DNA of 64,000 nt, taken from the NCBI GenBank assembly GCA_016987375.1, contig PJRA01000172.1, forward strand, positions 146,126 through 210,125. Reading direction: 5' to 3'. Position numbers and translations under genes: made by a program. The DNA comes from Brachionus koreanus (taxonomy: Eukaryota > Rotifera > Eurotatoria > Ploima > Brachionidae). A model generated the notes under the pieces. That model had not been told where the DNA came from. It ran no database searches and saw nothing but the letters and a program-made list of their open reading frames with translations. Numbering within the stretch: the stretch's first letter is position 1; every line of letters starts with the position of its first letter. Positions 12,447 through 25,488 of this stretch are shown here, in pieces.

Positions 12447-13358
12447 TTAATTTTTCAAAGCTTCATTTGAATAGCTATTTGACTGAAACGATTCAAATTG
12501 TTCAACTAGATCCTTGCTTGTAATTCCCAAACAAACACTTGAATGAGTCATAAATTTATAGCTGTCTGGCAGTGATTTTTTTAGAATATGAGGAGAGTCA
12601 ACTCTTGTCATTTTAAGCTCATCTGTTTTTTCCATACTTTTAAAACTAATACCATCGGAATTTTCATCTAATTTAGAAAAAAAAATTCAAAATTAAAAGG
12701 AGTGTTTTTTTTTAATTTAAGTAGATTTACTTGTTGAATCACAATTATTAATTTTTTTTAGTTTAGATTTTTTTTTGCGTGACTTTAAACGGGACTTTTT
12801 GCCATCAATTTTGTCTCTTGAATCACCATTTGTCAATCTCTGAAGTCGAAAATTAGTTTGAATATTTTCAGCTCTTATTTGCTTACTATCATCCATTTTG
12901 TACATGAATTTGTTTTTTGAGTTTTTTCCCAAATTAAGATTATCGTCTGAAATAGTGAAATTTTTGTTCATACAGTTTTCAATTTGGCTAGATGTGTTCG
13001 AACATGTCGAATGAGTCTTGGAGTCAAGAATCGGTAGATTTCTTTTTTCCCATGAATTATTAATGTCTCTAAATGACCCAATTGTATGTCGACTAAAATC
13101 AACTAGTATAGTGTTTAATTTGGTCTTGTCAGTTCTGTTTTGATTTTTTGAATTGTTTTTCTGTTCGATTCTGGGCAAAACTAACTCTGAGGTTTTAGCT
13201 TTAGGCTTTGGGTTGATATATTTTAATCTGACTTGTTCAATTGTTAAGCTGGTCAATGGTTTTGGCTTGGTCTTCTGATGGTTTCCCAAACTTGAAAATT
13301 TTAGCAAGGAAGATATTATATTTGGCGAACTTGAGCTTTCTAGAAATGAACTCATCAC
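12447..13358 (-). CDS. Unknown Lys/Ser/Asn-rich protein
   Basis: Two exons (12731-13358 and 12447-12667) join across a GTAAAT donor and an ATTAG acceptor to 282 residues with no disruption. I do not recognise the family. The protein lacks a signal peptide or membrane segment and looks largely disordered. A strongly basic cluster (GKKSRLKSRKKKSKLKK) near residue 195 could be a nuclear localisation signal. The C-terminal ~50 residues, read in the second exon, are less biased (SVCLGITSKDLVEQF) and may be the conserved part. The clean splice junction and long open frame in AT-rich DNA support a real gene. No functional call is made. Confidence 0.55.
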
Positions 13359-15789
13359 TGTTTGGGTCTATTCATTCACAAATTTTATTTTCTAATTTTA
13401 ACTAATAAATAATAAACCTAAATCAAAATCCATTAATTTTTATACAAATAGGTTCTAAGATTTCTATTATAAGACGAATTGTGTCGAGTTTTTATTTTAT
13501 AGGCTTTAAGCTTTTTTAAATTGAATGAAAATTTTAAAGAAATTGCAACCGAAAACAAAAATTTCTGATAGAGTTAAAAGCAATTATGAAATCGAAGTCT
13601 TTTTTTTTAATAGGCAGTCAACTAATATTTCAGTCAATTCAGAAACAAAAATTAATGTAGCTTGGAAAAAGTGTTGAAAATTTTATCATTTTTTCGCTTT
13701 TATTTGAAAAAAAAGCTGTTTTTTTGAAAGTTTAATGCAGCGCTTCCTTGGAGAAATAAGACCAAAGCCTAACAAAAAACACACTAGTAAATGATCGATT
13801 TTTTGCTTTTAATTAGAAAACAAAATTTCTACAAAAAAGCTACTTCATAAATTATTGAAACTTTAAAAGCACTTATTTTTTACTTGAGCTTGACTTAAAT
13901 TAAATATTTAGATTCCTATTTTCAAGAGATCCAAAATCTTATTTACGTAACTAAATAAACTTTTCAATAGAGTCCCAGAACATCGATTTTTTTTTATTAA
14001 AAAAATTTATTTCTACAAACATTTATGAAGACCTAAACTGTACAATGTTTTATTTATTTAAAAAAAAAAAGGTAAGCATAAATTTAATATCATTTAAAAT
14101 AATATAATATTGCCTTGAATATGTGAATCAGTGTTTTTTTTTATATAATCAAATGAATTGTGACAATAAACTTCTACTATTTAAATTGAAATTTATTTAT
14201 ATTTGTTTATTTTTAGATAAACGCTGTTACTGTGAAATTGAAAGGATTAAATACGTAAATATAGACACTAATTTCAAAATAACAATAAAATTTAATTCCA
14301 TTTTAAGTGATGGTAAAGCAAACATAGAAAATTATGGGACCAGTGTTTTATTAAAGAAAATTAAATATTTTTTCATCGAAAATTTACCTTTATTCTAAAC
14401 GTTAATACATTGTTTCAACTTTATTTGATTTTAAAATGTTAGATTTTAATTAATTCAAAATAAATCCTAATATAAAAATAAAAAAAAAAAGAGAGTTTAA
14501 TAATTTTAATAAAGAAACATATTAGCAAATAAAAAAAAATTCTATCAACATCAAACAAGCATTTATTTAAAAATAATTTTCTGACTAAATGTTGTATTTT
14601 TAATTTCTAATACTTTATTCATACAAAAATTGATAAAGCACTATTTTGACGTGTTTTTACTTGAATCGTTTCAATTGATTTTTGTCCTTAAATTTTTCAA
14701 ATAATAGCCAATTTTCAACAAAGTTTATTTTTGCTTTTTAATTTAGTGATTTTAAGCGTTTTCCTTCTTCTAAGTATTTTCCTAATATCCATTTTAATTT
14801 TTATTTTTAAATTCTAAGCATTTTTATTTAAAAAGATATTTTTTATTGATTTTTAAAAAAATCTTAGAGATTATTTTTTATTTAACTTTATTCTAAAATT
14901 AATTAGGAAACTTTTAGATTACTGGGAATAAAAATTCGTTCTTGTTCTATTCAAACAACAGATTTAGATAAATAAAATGAATTTTTGTTTATTTGACTCT
15001 TTTAAATCCAGAAAATCAGAAAAAATCTGATGAATGTAGCAGCAAAATGTTACCCTCATATTATCGAGACTTCAATGGAAAAAAATTTTCAAGAAATTTT
15101 TATTTAAAGCTAGAAAAACCAATTTCTTAAAGCTTAAAATCTTCTGCTTGAAATTTTTAATAATTGAAAGATCATTTTTAGTTAAATCGTCACAGTCCAA
15201 GCAAAAATCGTAAAATTTTTTACCTTTTTTCTTTGTTTTAAATTTCAGTACCCCATGAAACCTTTTGCACGTGCACATGTACGAAAAACTCTTGAAATAG
15301 TCTTAAAATCAAAAAATTATTAGAATAAAATTTTGGATAATCACAAAGCAGCTTTTTATTCAAATAGGCTTTTAAAAATAATTAAATTAAAATTTCGGGC
15401 CAGGGAATTTCAGAGCAGACCGAAATCACAGAAATTAAATGAACAGAGAGATAAAATGAAGAATCGGTATCTTTTAATGTAAATTAGAAATAAATTGATC
15501 AATTGATTGATAAAACAAAAATAAACTATCAAAAATTCAAAGAGACTTTTGATTTATAAAGTGATGAATGAAAAGAATATTAATAGAAAATGATCAGCTT
15601 CATAATTATTTACTGGGCATTCATTAGGTTTAAAAACCTACAAGGCGAAAGAATTTTACTTTTAAGCTTAATTACTTTATTTGATTTGATTTATGAATTG
15701 TAATTGTTTTCAAATAAGAATTTTTTTTTTATAACTAAGTGTTAATTTAAATTTTAAAACATAGGATAATTTATAAAATTTAAAAAATT

Positions 15790-16641
15790 TTAAAACCTTT
15801 TAGCCTTGAAGAGTTAAACGAATCAATTAAATGTCTTAACTCAAAAATTTCATCCGATATTTATGGCATTAACAATTTGGTTATCAAAAATCTTCCGGAG
15901 AGTTTTAAGCTAAAACTCCTCAAACTCTTTAATTTGATCGTTACAAGCAACTCAATTCCAGTGAACTGGAAAAAATCAAGTTTCACGGTGATTCCAAAAA
16001 AAAAACAAACGACAGCAGAAAAATTAAAAAGTATCGTCCAATCAGTATCACATCGTGTTTGGCTAAACTAAACGAAAGACTAATAAAAACTCGTCTTTAT
16101 CATTTCCTCGAAAGTCAAAACCTACTTGTCAACTTCCAGTCAGGCTTCAGAAAACATAGACAAACCCGTGATAATATCTTCCAATTTGCCTCAAGGTTGA
16201 GTTCTCAGTCTATTACTTTTCTCTATTTATATAAACGATATACCCTGAAATTCCAAAATTAACAATTCGTATTCGTTCCTATTTGCCGACGACCTACTAT
16301 ATTATAAACTTTTCAAAAACCACAAAGACGTCTGCAAATATATCAATCGCCATTTAATCGATCTTCAAAATTGGCTTAACAAATGGCGTTTTATATTCGC
16401 CACACATAAATGCAACTATATGTTGTTCGAGAAATACAAACCATCTACTTCCTTCGAGTTACTCCTGTCCGGACAAAAAATCGAAAAATGCAATGAGCAA
16501 CCCTTTCTAGGTGTTGTATTTGATGACAAACTCAACTTTTCTTCGCACTTAGAAAAAATTACAGATACATGCTCGAAGCGGTTAAACATTATCAAAATAT
16601 TATTCCATAAGTCATGGAAACTTAATCCCTTTAAGTCTTAG
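15790..16641 (+). mobile_element. Decayed LINE reverse transcriptase, internally deleted
   Basis: Successive plus-strand frames show canonical RT pieces: IPVNWKKSSFTVIPKKK, then CLAKLNERLIKTRL, NFQSGFRKHRQTRDNIFQFA, a degenerate SVLSLLLFSIYINDIP-like stretch near 16200-16250, FADDLLYYKLF at 16279-16312, and the thumb (FLGVVFDDKLNFSSHLEKI). The order is that of a jockey/CR1-type RT. The jump from the GFRKHRQT block straight to the SVLS block shows that the DFSKAFD region has been deleted. Frameshifts separate the blocks. FADD is intact, but the element cannot encode a functional enzyme. Confidence 0.8.
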
Positions 16642-16674
16642 TTTACATTTATTTATCTCTTATTCGCTCTATAT

Positions 16675-16896
16675 NNNNNNNNNNNNNNNNNNNNNNNNNN
16701 NNNNNNNNNNNNNNNNNNNNNNNNNNNNNNNNNNNNNNNNNNNNNNNNNNNNNNNNNNNNNNNNNNNNNNNNNNNNNNNNNNNNNNNNNNNNNNNNNNNN
16801 NNNNNNNNNNNNNNNNNNNNNNNNNNNNNNNNNNNNNNNNNNNNNNNNNNNNNNNNNNNNNNNNNNNNNNNNNNNNNNNNNNNNNNNNNNNNNNNN
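16675..16896. other. Assembly gap (Ns)
   Basis: A run of 222 N immediately downstream of the LINE remnant, so the element's 3' end may lie within it. Confidence 0.99.
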
Positions 16897-18217
16897 CAAA
16901 GTAATCGATTTTCTTCAAGCGAATTCAAAATAATTAGCTATCTTACTTGGAAATTATAAACTATTTTACCCTTTATTTTTTTTTAATTATAAATAAAATT
17001 TTTGCTGAAGACAGTAATAGTGAAACAGCTTTACCAAAAAAAAAATTTAAAAAAAATTTTAAAATAAATTTTTTTTATTTATTCAAAATTAGTTTCCTCG
17101 CATGTATCTTTATATGCATTTTTCTAAAAAAATATTTTTGAAAGAATATGTATAGTAAAAGGCCATTGTCAAGAAAGTTCTATAAGTATTTCCTGTATTT
17201 ATTTAAGTAAAACATGTTTTTTTAATAAAATTATTTAAATAAGTAAAACACTAAAATTTTTAAGGTTAGTTTTTTAATTTTTTTTTAAATATGTATATAT
17301 CTAATTGATTTAATCAAATATTGAGTACATATAATATGACTAAAAGTTTTAGAATAACTACAGTATTGGTAAAAAATATGAGAACTGCACGAAAATTTTT
17401 TATATTTTAAATTTTAAAAGCCGTCCTTTTCAGATGGATCAACAATTCGAAATAATTTTTTTTTATTAAAAAAAAACTCATTCCAGCTTTTAAATAAGTC
17501 AACATTCCCTGGCTGGTTAATTAAAAATAACTTTTACATGAGATTAAAAAAAAACTCCTCCTTTATTTTATGACTCAACCCTATATGATTTAGGTCATCA
17601 ATTAAAATTTAATTTTAAACAGTATATGGGAAAAAATTTACTTTAAGCCAATTTAATTATTTCCTTATTTGAAAAATGTTAAAAAATTACCAAAATATGG
17701 AAAAAATTTAGAATCTCAAATTAAATTGTATAGAATAGTGGGGATAAGTCATCATAGACATAAATTACAATCTTTGTCAGAGCTGTACCTAAAAGGCCGG
17801 ATGATGAACATGATGATTAAAATAAGTTCAAATATTTAAAAATATTTCTAATTGAAACAAAAGAGGATTAATTTAATTTTTTGAAGACAAAAAAAGAGAT
17901 TGTTCATTGAAAGCTTATCATTGGCTTTTTTGAAAATTTTAAAATTCTAATTTATTAAAAAAAAATACTCGTGATTTAAATTAATACAACGAATAGCTCA
18001 GAAACTTTAAATTTATAATATATGAAATTATAATTTGAGTCACACCAACTAAAAGATTATAATAAACGACTCAAATCTACCTTTAAATTAAAAATAAAAT
18101 TTTATATTAGTTAATATTTTTTCTTAGATTTTCAAAAATTGCTTCTAATTAGGCTAATATGGTGATTTTTTTAAAATAAGCTTTATTAAATAAAATTTTA
18201 AATATCTAAATTTTTAG

Positions 18218-18625
18218 AACTATAATTCAACTTCGGACACTCATTTTACCAATTTACAGGGTCAAGTAAACGATGTAAAAGATGTGATGAAAACAAATAT
18301 TGATAAGGTGTTACAGCGTGGTGATAGATTAGATGACCTGGTCGACAAGACAACTGATCTAGAGGCGAATGTAATTTTTGTCTCTATTAATAATTTCTAA
18401 TTATAAAATTATTATCTAAAGGCTGTTCAATTCACTACAGTGTCAAAAAAAATAAAGAGAAAAATGTGGTGGCAGAATTTAAAAATGAAAATTATATTGG
18501 CATGTGTTATTTTAATTATCCTAGCTATTATTGTAGTTACTTTGATTCTTAAATTTGGTAAGTCTGGCGGAGATGATCCAGCAACTACTACCAAAGCATC
18601 AATAACAACTACCACAAATGCGTGA
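18218..18625 (+). CDS. R-SNARE of the synaptobrevin/VAMP family, 5' end unresolved
   Basis: Two exons (18218-18370 and 18422-18625) encode a vesicle SNARE. The coiled-coil SNARE motif runs from LQGQVNDVKDVM through VLQRGDRLDDLV to AVQFTTVSKKIKRKMWW. The zero-layer Arg is present in LQRGD. A juxtamembrane KRKMWWQNLKMK and a single hydrophobic anchor follow, as in VAMP1-4. A lumenal tail of ~23 residues, Thr-rich (TTTKASITTTTNA), follows the anchor and is longer than in typical VAMPs. The first exon with the ATG was not found; an acceptor at 18216-18217 precedes the first in-frame codon. The stop lies 174 bp from the convergent DBT stop. Proteins of this type pair with syntaxin and SNAP25-like partners for membrane fusion. 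Confidence 0.8.
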
Positions 18626-18799
18626 AATTAGAAGAAAAAAGACAAATTTTATAAATTTTTATAGTATTTTTCCAAACAAAAAAAAATATGTTAACTTTAA
18701 TATTTTTTATTATTTAAGAAGAATATTTTTTTAATAAAAAACATCATTTAACAATTTAAAAATTAAACTATAAACTTTCTAAAAATGCAGGATGTCTGT

Positions 18800-20605
18800 C
18801 TATTTGAGATCCATTAAAAGAACACTCAAATTCTCAATAGATCGTTTAACATGATTAGAAAACCTTGCCATGGTAGCTCCGTCAATAACTCGATGATCTG
18901 CCGACCAACTTACTTGCATCATATTGGCCGCAACCACATCAGATTTTGTATTATATCGCGGAACTTTCTAAAGAAAAATAAAAAAAAAATTTAAAATCGT
19001 TGATTTAAAATGTTTTGATTAATTTTTTTTATACTTGAATTGCTCCCAAAGCGCCAATTACCACCTCTGGTGGCAAAATAACCGGCTTCATATAAGTACC
19101 TCCTATCTAAAATTGAAAATTTAGAATTTAAATAATTTTTTTTTCTATCTTTTTCTATATTTACTGATCCAATATTTGAAATGGTAAAAGTTCCACCACT
19201 AAGCTCAGTTGGTGTTAATTTAGACGATTCAGCCATCAACTTAAGTATCTTGATTTCTTGAGCTATTTCGAGAATACTTTTTGTTTGGACATTTTTAATA
19301 TTAGGAACAATGAGACCATTAGGCGTGTCAATTGCAATACCAATATTGTGTGCAGCTTTAAATGTAATATTTTCACATTTTTCATCAACATGAGCATTCA
19401 AAATCGGGTAAGAGTGAAGCGCTAAAGAGCAAGCTTTTATTATAAACGGTAAATACGAAATTTTTATTCCTTTTTCCTTTCCGAAATGCTTCATTTGACT
19501 TTTTAGCTCAACTAAAGAGTTCATGTTGTATTCATCACAAAAACTGAAATGAGGAATTGTATTTGCCTGAGTCATGGTCTTGACCATTGCTTTGCGAACT
19601 CCCTTGATCGCTTCTTTTCGGTCGACATTCAAATTATGAACAGTAGTAATATTAGGCATAAGCAAATCCTTTTCTTTTGACGCTATAAATTCTTGTTTTG
19701 GCGGAACAGAAGGCTCTTTAAATAAATGATTAATTTAAAATTAACAATATTTATGTTTATATACGCTTAGCACTGTCAACAGTTTCCCTTAATCTTTCTG
19801 CATAGCGAATAACATCTTCTTTCAAAACACGTCCATCTTTTCCACTGCCTGGTACATCAGCTATGTTCACTTTATATTCCATTGCCAATCTTCTCACAGC
19901 TGGGGTTGCTAGCACTTTGTTGACATTAAACTCAGAAGTTGCTACTGATTCTACTCTTTCAAGAGAATCACTAATTGTTTCAGTAGTTGGTGCTGTTTAC
20001 AGAATCTTTTAAAAAAAAAAAAAAAAAAAATTTCAAAATCAACCTGGAGATGATGTAGTATCGTTGGTTTCAATATCAACAAGTGGCTTGCCAACAAAAG
20101 CAGTGTCTTCGACTTCATAATAGAGTTTACTAATAACTCCATCATATCGACTTGTTATAGTCACTGTGGCTTTATCACTCTGCACTTCACATATCTTGTC
20201 AAATTGCTTGACTGTGTCGCCTACTTTAACATACCATTCTTTGACGGACACTTCAGCAATGCCTTCACCTATGTCAGCTAGGTTAAATTGAAGCACTGTT
20301 TGCACACCTTGATCAAAATTTATTTAAAAATAAAATAATTTCTTCAATGTTGTTTTAGTACCTTTGGATATTTGAAAATTTCTAATATTTGTCCTAGAAG
20401 TGTGAGATTTTAAATTTTTGGATACAAGAACAGGTCTGACCTAAATGAATTGTTAATTAAATAAAGTGTTTGTATTTGAATAAAAAAAAAAAAAATTTAT
20501 TACATTAAAAGAAAATGGTCGATTTGCAATTTTAGATATTTTGAACAAATTTTGTCTTGATGAGTTTACGAGCACAGATCGTCCGATTGTAGACCAGAGA
20601 TTCAT
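18800..20605 (-). CDS. DBT: Branched-chain 2-oxoacid dehydrogenase E2 (DBT)
   Basis: Seven exons join in frame to 487 residues (human DBT is 482): 20504-20605, 20362-20440, 20044-20307, 19765-19992, 19165-19715, 19035-19106 and 18800-18967. The enzyme is the lipoylated dihydrolipoyl transacylase core of the mitochondrial complex degrading Leu, Ile and Val 2-oxoacids. Residues 1-60 are a basic presequence. A lipoyl domain follows ([13 protein letters not shown], lipoyl Lys about 106), then a peripheral-subunit binding domain ([16 protein letters not shown]...[11 protein letters not shown]). The catalytic domain ends with [12 protein letters not shown], carrying the His-x3-Asp-Gly of the acyltransferase active site (His 457, Asp 461). 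The lipoyl-domain sequence favours DBT over the PDH or OGDH E2s. The E3 partner DLD is at 49493-51344. Confidence 0.95.
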
Positions 20606-21067
20606 TTTAAAAACTATTTTCTAATTTATACTTTATAATATATTAAATTTCAATAAATATTTTTTTCTAATCAATTAAATGGAATTAGTTTATCTTTTTT
20701 TATTTTTCTATTTCTCAAATGCATAAGGGTGTGATTCTATAATTCTATAATAATAAGGCTTTTTTTTTTTCAATTTTGAAAACTTCTATATTGCTTAATG
20801 TACACATATTGATGTAAAAAACATGTTCATGCTAAAACTTTCCAAAAGTAATTTTATGAATGCAACCATGCTAATTGTGAGCTAGATATGTTGTCCTGGC
20901 GAATTTCATTAAAATTTTATTAATTATAATTTTAAATTATAGATTCAAAAGATAACCTTGAATTTTTTACGAAATTAATAAAACCTATGACTAAGTTGAT
21001 TTCGAAATTACTCTCTGAAAATCTTTTAAATTAACTTACTGATAGCTCAAAATAGATTATTCAAAAC

Positions 21068-22891
21068 ATGAATAATTATTTTAATAACAAATTTCCAAGT
21101 AAGTTAGAATAATAATTAAAAGAAAATTCAATTTTTTAATGTTTAACTTAATTAAAAGACAATCCTATCAGTGGAAATTTTGCACCAAATTATGGAGCTC
21201 CGCCATTTCCAAATACAGGAAATATGCCACCATATCCAAGCAATAATATGCCGCCATACCCGGCAAATGATAGCTTTGCACCTAATCCCATAGGGTTTAC
21301 TGGACTTAATGACAATTATCCGGGTCAAATGGCTCCATATCCATCACAATATCCTCAGCAATTTGCATCTAATGCACCAAGCTATAATTCTTCGTTTAAT
21401 ATAAATGACGGGTTTCCTATAGCACCTCCAAATCCTTCAAATTATTCTCAGCCACCTTTCAACAATCAACCAGATTATTCAAGACCAAACTACCCAAATG
21501 TTCCTCCACCTCCTGTGTATGAATCACCTAATGTACAAGCTCCATTTCACGGTTCACCAAATTCAAATCAATATTATCCTAGCTCTCAATCGGGCTCCAA
21601 TCTATATCCAAATTTAGCTCAAAACAATCCACAACAAACATTCTATAATCAACCTGCTGCTTTTGCCAATCCAACTCTTAGGCCTTTTCAGCCATTTAAT
21701 CCAGCTTATGATGCAGAACAGTTGTACAAAGCTATGAAAGGATTCGGCACTGATGAGGCCAAGCTGATTGATATATTGTGCAAAAGAACGTTTGATCAAA
21801 GAAATGAAATTAGTCAAGTGTTTAAAACATCATATGGCAAGGATTTAGTTAAAAATATTGAATCAGAAACAAGTGGTAATTTTAGACAAGTATTAGTGGC
21901 TTTGTTGCAAAGACCAATGGTTGTCGAGGCTGTTCATTTGAGAGAATCTGTTGCAGGCATTGGTACTGATGAATATGCGTTAATTGATGTGGTTTGCACA
22001 AAGACAAATGCCGAAATGAAAGAACTGAGGCAAACATATTTACATTGTAAAAAAAATTTTAAAAAAATTTATTAAATTCTAATTTATCTTATTATTTAAA
22101 TTTTAAAGTTTATAGACGAAATTTAGAAGATGATGTAAAAGATGATGTCTCAGGATATTTTAAACGTTTCTTGGTTTCATTAATAAACGCGCATAGATCT
22201 GATGCTCCTGCAGACTATCAAAAAGCTGTTGCTCAAGCTAAGGTAAATAGAAAAACTTTTGAATTATTTTGAAATAATTTTTTGTGCATGTGCTTAAGGA
22301 ATTGTATAATGCTGGTGAAAAAAGAATGGGAACAAATGAAATGGTATTCAATAGGATTATAAGTGCCGAAAGTCATGCTCACTTGCGTTTGGTTTTTGAA
22401 GAGTACCAGAAATTAACTGGACATTCAATTGAACAAGCAATAAGGTCAGAAATGTCAACAAGTGTGCAAAGAGCATTTTTGACTGCCAGTAAGTAGAATA
22501 GAAAATGTTTAGCTTTTTTTTTAAAAAATTTTCTAAAGCTTTTAAAGTAAAATTTGAAGTTGCGATAAAATTTATTAAAAAAATATTTATTTAATTTACT
22601 AAGTAAACTTATTTAACTTTTGTTCATTTTTTCAATTTAAAAGTTCAATTCATCAAGAAGCCTGCTGTTTATTATGCTCAAAGACTTCATGAATCGATGC
22701 AAGGTCTGGGCACCAAAGATAAACTATTGATTAGAATGGTTGTTTTACGAAGTGAAATAGACATGATGGATATAAAACAAGAATTTCAAAGAATGTATAG
22801 AAAAAGCTTGGAATCGTATATCAAGTCAGATTGCTCTGGAGACTATAAACGTGCCTTGTTATGTTTAGTTGGAGATCCAAATTGGAAATAA
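21068..22891 (+). CDS. Annexin with long Pro/Tyr/Asn-rich N-terminus (A7/A11-like)
   Basis: Five exons (21068-21098, 21159-22046, 22109-22242, 22299-22488 and 22644-22891) join to 496 residues. The first ~180 are Pro/Tyr/Asn/Gly-rich and probably disordered, as in annexins A7 and A11. Four annexin repeats follow, with type-II calcium-loop cores KGFGTDE, AGIGTDE, KRMGTNE and QGLGTKD. Repeat 3 has RMGT where the loop normally has a Gly before GT, so its calcium site may be weaker. Annexins bind acidic phospholipids in a calcium-dependent way and act in membrane traffic and repair. A subfamily symbol is not assigned, because invertebrate annexins do not map one-to-one onto vertebrate ones. The gene converges on the PMT-2-like gene with 141 bp between them. 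Confidence 0.92.
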
Positions 22892-23032
22892 TTATAAAAA
22901 TTAATTTTTATACTATTTTTTTAAAATTAAACAATTTGTTTTTAATACTAAAATAATTTATTTTTATTATAAATTTAATTTTTTTTCTAAGAATAAAAAT
23001 TTTAATTCGTGTTTAATTTGTCCAAAGTACAC

Positions 23033-24649
23033 TTATTTCTCGCAATAAAAGGTTCCCCATCTTTGATGTCCAATAGCAGTTCTTTCTAACTTGGCTTTCC
23101 ATCCGTTAACTAAGTAATTGAAGTCTTCTTCAGAGAATTCTTTGATAAATTCGTCCTTGATTTGCTCCATCTTTTTTAATTCATTTCTCAATGATCGAAC
23201 AAACAAGTCAGTTCTATCCATAGCTTTCACATTTCTAAAGCCGAGATTGACGAATATTTGACCATATTCGGCAGGAGTTCTGAGATCATAGCCTCTGCCA
23301 GCAACGTAGGTCTCGAATTCTTTGGACCATGGTTTTGGTCCGCAGCAATAATCAGAGATGAAAATTTTTCCATTTGGTTTGAGCCATTTCTGTAATCAGA
23401 AAATATAAATAAAACATTTTTTTATTAAAATTCAAAGTTTCTACCTTAAATTTGGCAAAAAGACCTTCTTTATCATCTATGTGCAAAATAGTGTCTCTGC
23501 TGTAAATTACATCAAAGTAATTTTCCGGAAATTTTTGCTTACAAATATCACCAATTTCAAATTGAGTCTATTTGTTAAAAAAATCTCACTAAAAATTTTA
23601 AAAAATAAAATGAATTATCAACCTTTGAGTTATTGTGTGCTTGAGCTCTTTCCCAGGCAATGCCAACCATATTGGATGACAAATCCATGGCTAAACATTC
23701 GACGCCATATTTCTAAAAAAGATAAACAAAAAATTTTTTAGTTTAATTTAAAATCAAAAAAACCTACATCGGCCATCAAAAAGTTACCTCCACCAATACC
23801 ACATCCAACATCAAGAACCTTTTGATTTGGCTTCAAATCTAATTGTTCTAAAAATTCCAAAGTTGTGTCAATGCCACCGGTACTGACAAAGCCTTCACCG
23901 AATATTTTCTCATATCTCAATACTCCATTACGAGAATACTGTTTATGATCCATAAATTCTTTTAAAGTCTTGAAACCGTGATGGTTTTCTAGCTCAATTT
24001 TTTTGAATAAAAATGAAACTTTATCAGCATTTTGCTCCTTAAATAAAAATAACATAAAAAAAAAAATTTTTTTTTCAATTTTTTTTTTTCAATTTTTTTT
24101 TTACATTAGAGCTGAACGATCGATTTGGTTTAGCAAAAACCAAATCAAATCCATATCGTTTTCCATTTTCTTCATGCTCTTTGGCTTGGACCAAATCTAT
24201 TAAAGTAATTGGAGTTCTAGAAGATTCTGTTTAGAAAAAATAAATTAATTCTCAAGCACAAAAAGTAAATGCTTTTGTTTACGGCTAGATCCGATGCAGG
24301 ATTCGCGGAAGAACAAATATCCACCATTTGTCAAGCTGTTCAAAGCATTTGCGATCACTTGGACAAATTGTTCGTCTGTTGAATTTAACAACAAAGAATT
24401 GAAAAATACAAAATCAAATTTTTGATTGTTCAAATTAATTTGGTTCATATTTTGGTCCAAAAATTGCACATTTTTGCTTGATTGAGATTTGACAGCATTC
24501 AATTTTTGTTGATCAGAATCAACAACAACTACTTTGCTAACTTTATTGTTAATCAGTGCTTGTGTCAAGTCTTGGTTTACTCCCAATTGCAATACACTTG
24601 TCGATTCCAAATTTGGAACAAAGCTCATTAAAGTGTTAAATTCTTCCAT
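23033..24649 (-). CDS. Phosphoethanolamine methyltransferase, PMT-2-like, N-terminal domain degenerate
   Basis: Six exons (24283-24649, 24105-24226, 23768-24037, 23623-23712, 23445-23567 and 23033-23389) join to 442 residues. The C-terminal methyltransferase domain is intact: SAM-binding [16 protein letters not shown], then YSRDTILHI and [11 protein letters not shown]. This domain type (MT2) methylates phospho-mono/dimethylethanolamine towards phosphocholine. The N-terminal half keeps the fold outline ([21 protein letters not shown]), but motif I reads [15 protein letters not shown] instead of a GxGxG loop, so that domain is probably dead. It starts at the only ATG before the first conserved segment. 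The architecture resembles nematode PMT-2. The paralogue at 27492-29533 keeps both domains and shares splice positions, including an equivalent 90-nt exon. Confidence 0.88.
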
Positions 24650-25488
24650 TTTATTTTAAAAATATTATTTTTTGATTTCAAATTTATTTTATTTTTTTGT
24701 ATTCTTCTAAAATTTGGTAAAAGCTATAAAATGTTCAGAATTTATTCTATTTTGATCGAATGATAAAGTTAGCAAAATGTGTCTACATTCATAGTAAAAA
24801 TTTGAATTCAAGGTAGAAAAGCATTCAAAGAATCCATTAGTTGCTAATTTTAATAACGCGTATGTAAAAATTATTTTTGCATTCTAAGCATTTTATATTA
24901 TTTTTATTAAATCATCAATTTAGACTGATCTTGACATACTATGAAATTTGTACACATGTGGTCCGAAATTATAAGATGAAAATATTCTTTATTAGCAATA
25001 AAAATAAAAAGCCTAATTTCCATTTTTATTTCATTTTAATTCACAACCCTTAGCTGATGAATCACAATTTTAAATTTAAATTCAAAATAATAAAAAAAAC
25101 TTGATTTTGCTAAAAATAAAATAAAATAAAATTTTTAGCATCATAATTATGAAAATTAGCAACTATTTTTTACTACTTTGATAAACAGAGCCCTCTTTAG
25201 ATCGAGGCTTTTGAAATTATTGAGAAAATTTATAAATTTTATCCATCATCAATCTATCAGTTGTTCAGTGAAAGCTAACGCGTGCCACTCAGCGCGTCCC
25301 AATACCGCTCCCTCAAAACTTGAAGCTTGCTTCATACTGATTAATTCACGATGAGATGAGGAAAGCATGATTTTTCCATTCATTCACTTAGTGAATATTA
25401 AGCAGTTGGTTTCTAACTCGGGAAAGCTAAGGATTTAATTCATAGCTTAGAAACTAAATTTGAAGCAAAATTTTTGTCCAGGGTTCTA
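24650..25488. promoter_or_regulatory. Divergent intergenic region between PMT-2-like and ANKEF1
   Basis: This 839-bp region lies between two divergent starts, so it should hold both promoters. A patch at 25275-25325 is unusually GC-rich for this DNA and contains two GCG-type motifs (AACGCGTGCC, AGCGCGTCCC). I see no clear TATA box and no gene. Confidence 0.35.

Larger units (their letters stand above)
13359..18217. other. Intergenic spacer with LINE remnant and gap
   Basis: It contains the plus-strand LINE remnant (15790-16641) and an N gap (16675-16896). Other short open stretches, at 14123-14398, 15072-15278 and 16947-17141, lack support and were not called. The missing first exon of the R-SNARE gene probably lies in 17150-18217. 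Confidence 0.5.

Noticed and set aside
14123..14398. 91-codon open stretch, with an acceptor-like TTTTTAG inside
   Set aside because: AT-driven composition (F/I/K/N), no recognisable domain and no partner exon.
15072..15278. 68-codon minus-strand open stretch starting MCTCKRFHG
   Set aside because: Poly-Lys/Phe composition typical of chance frames; possibly transposon debris, but nothing matches.
16947..17141. 64-codon open stretch with hydrophobic ends
   Set aside because: Phe/Lys/Ile low-complexity translation of A/T tracts; no start context or homology.
25474..25488. Upstream TTG as the start of ANKEF1
   Set aside because: Eukaryotic genes start at ATG; the ATG at 25489 precedes the conserved region directly.
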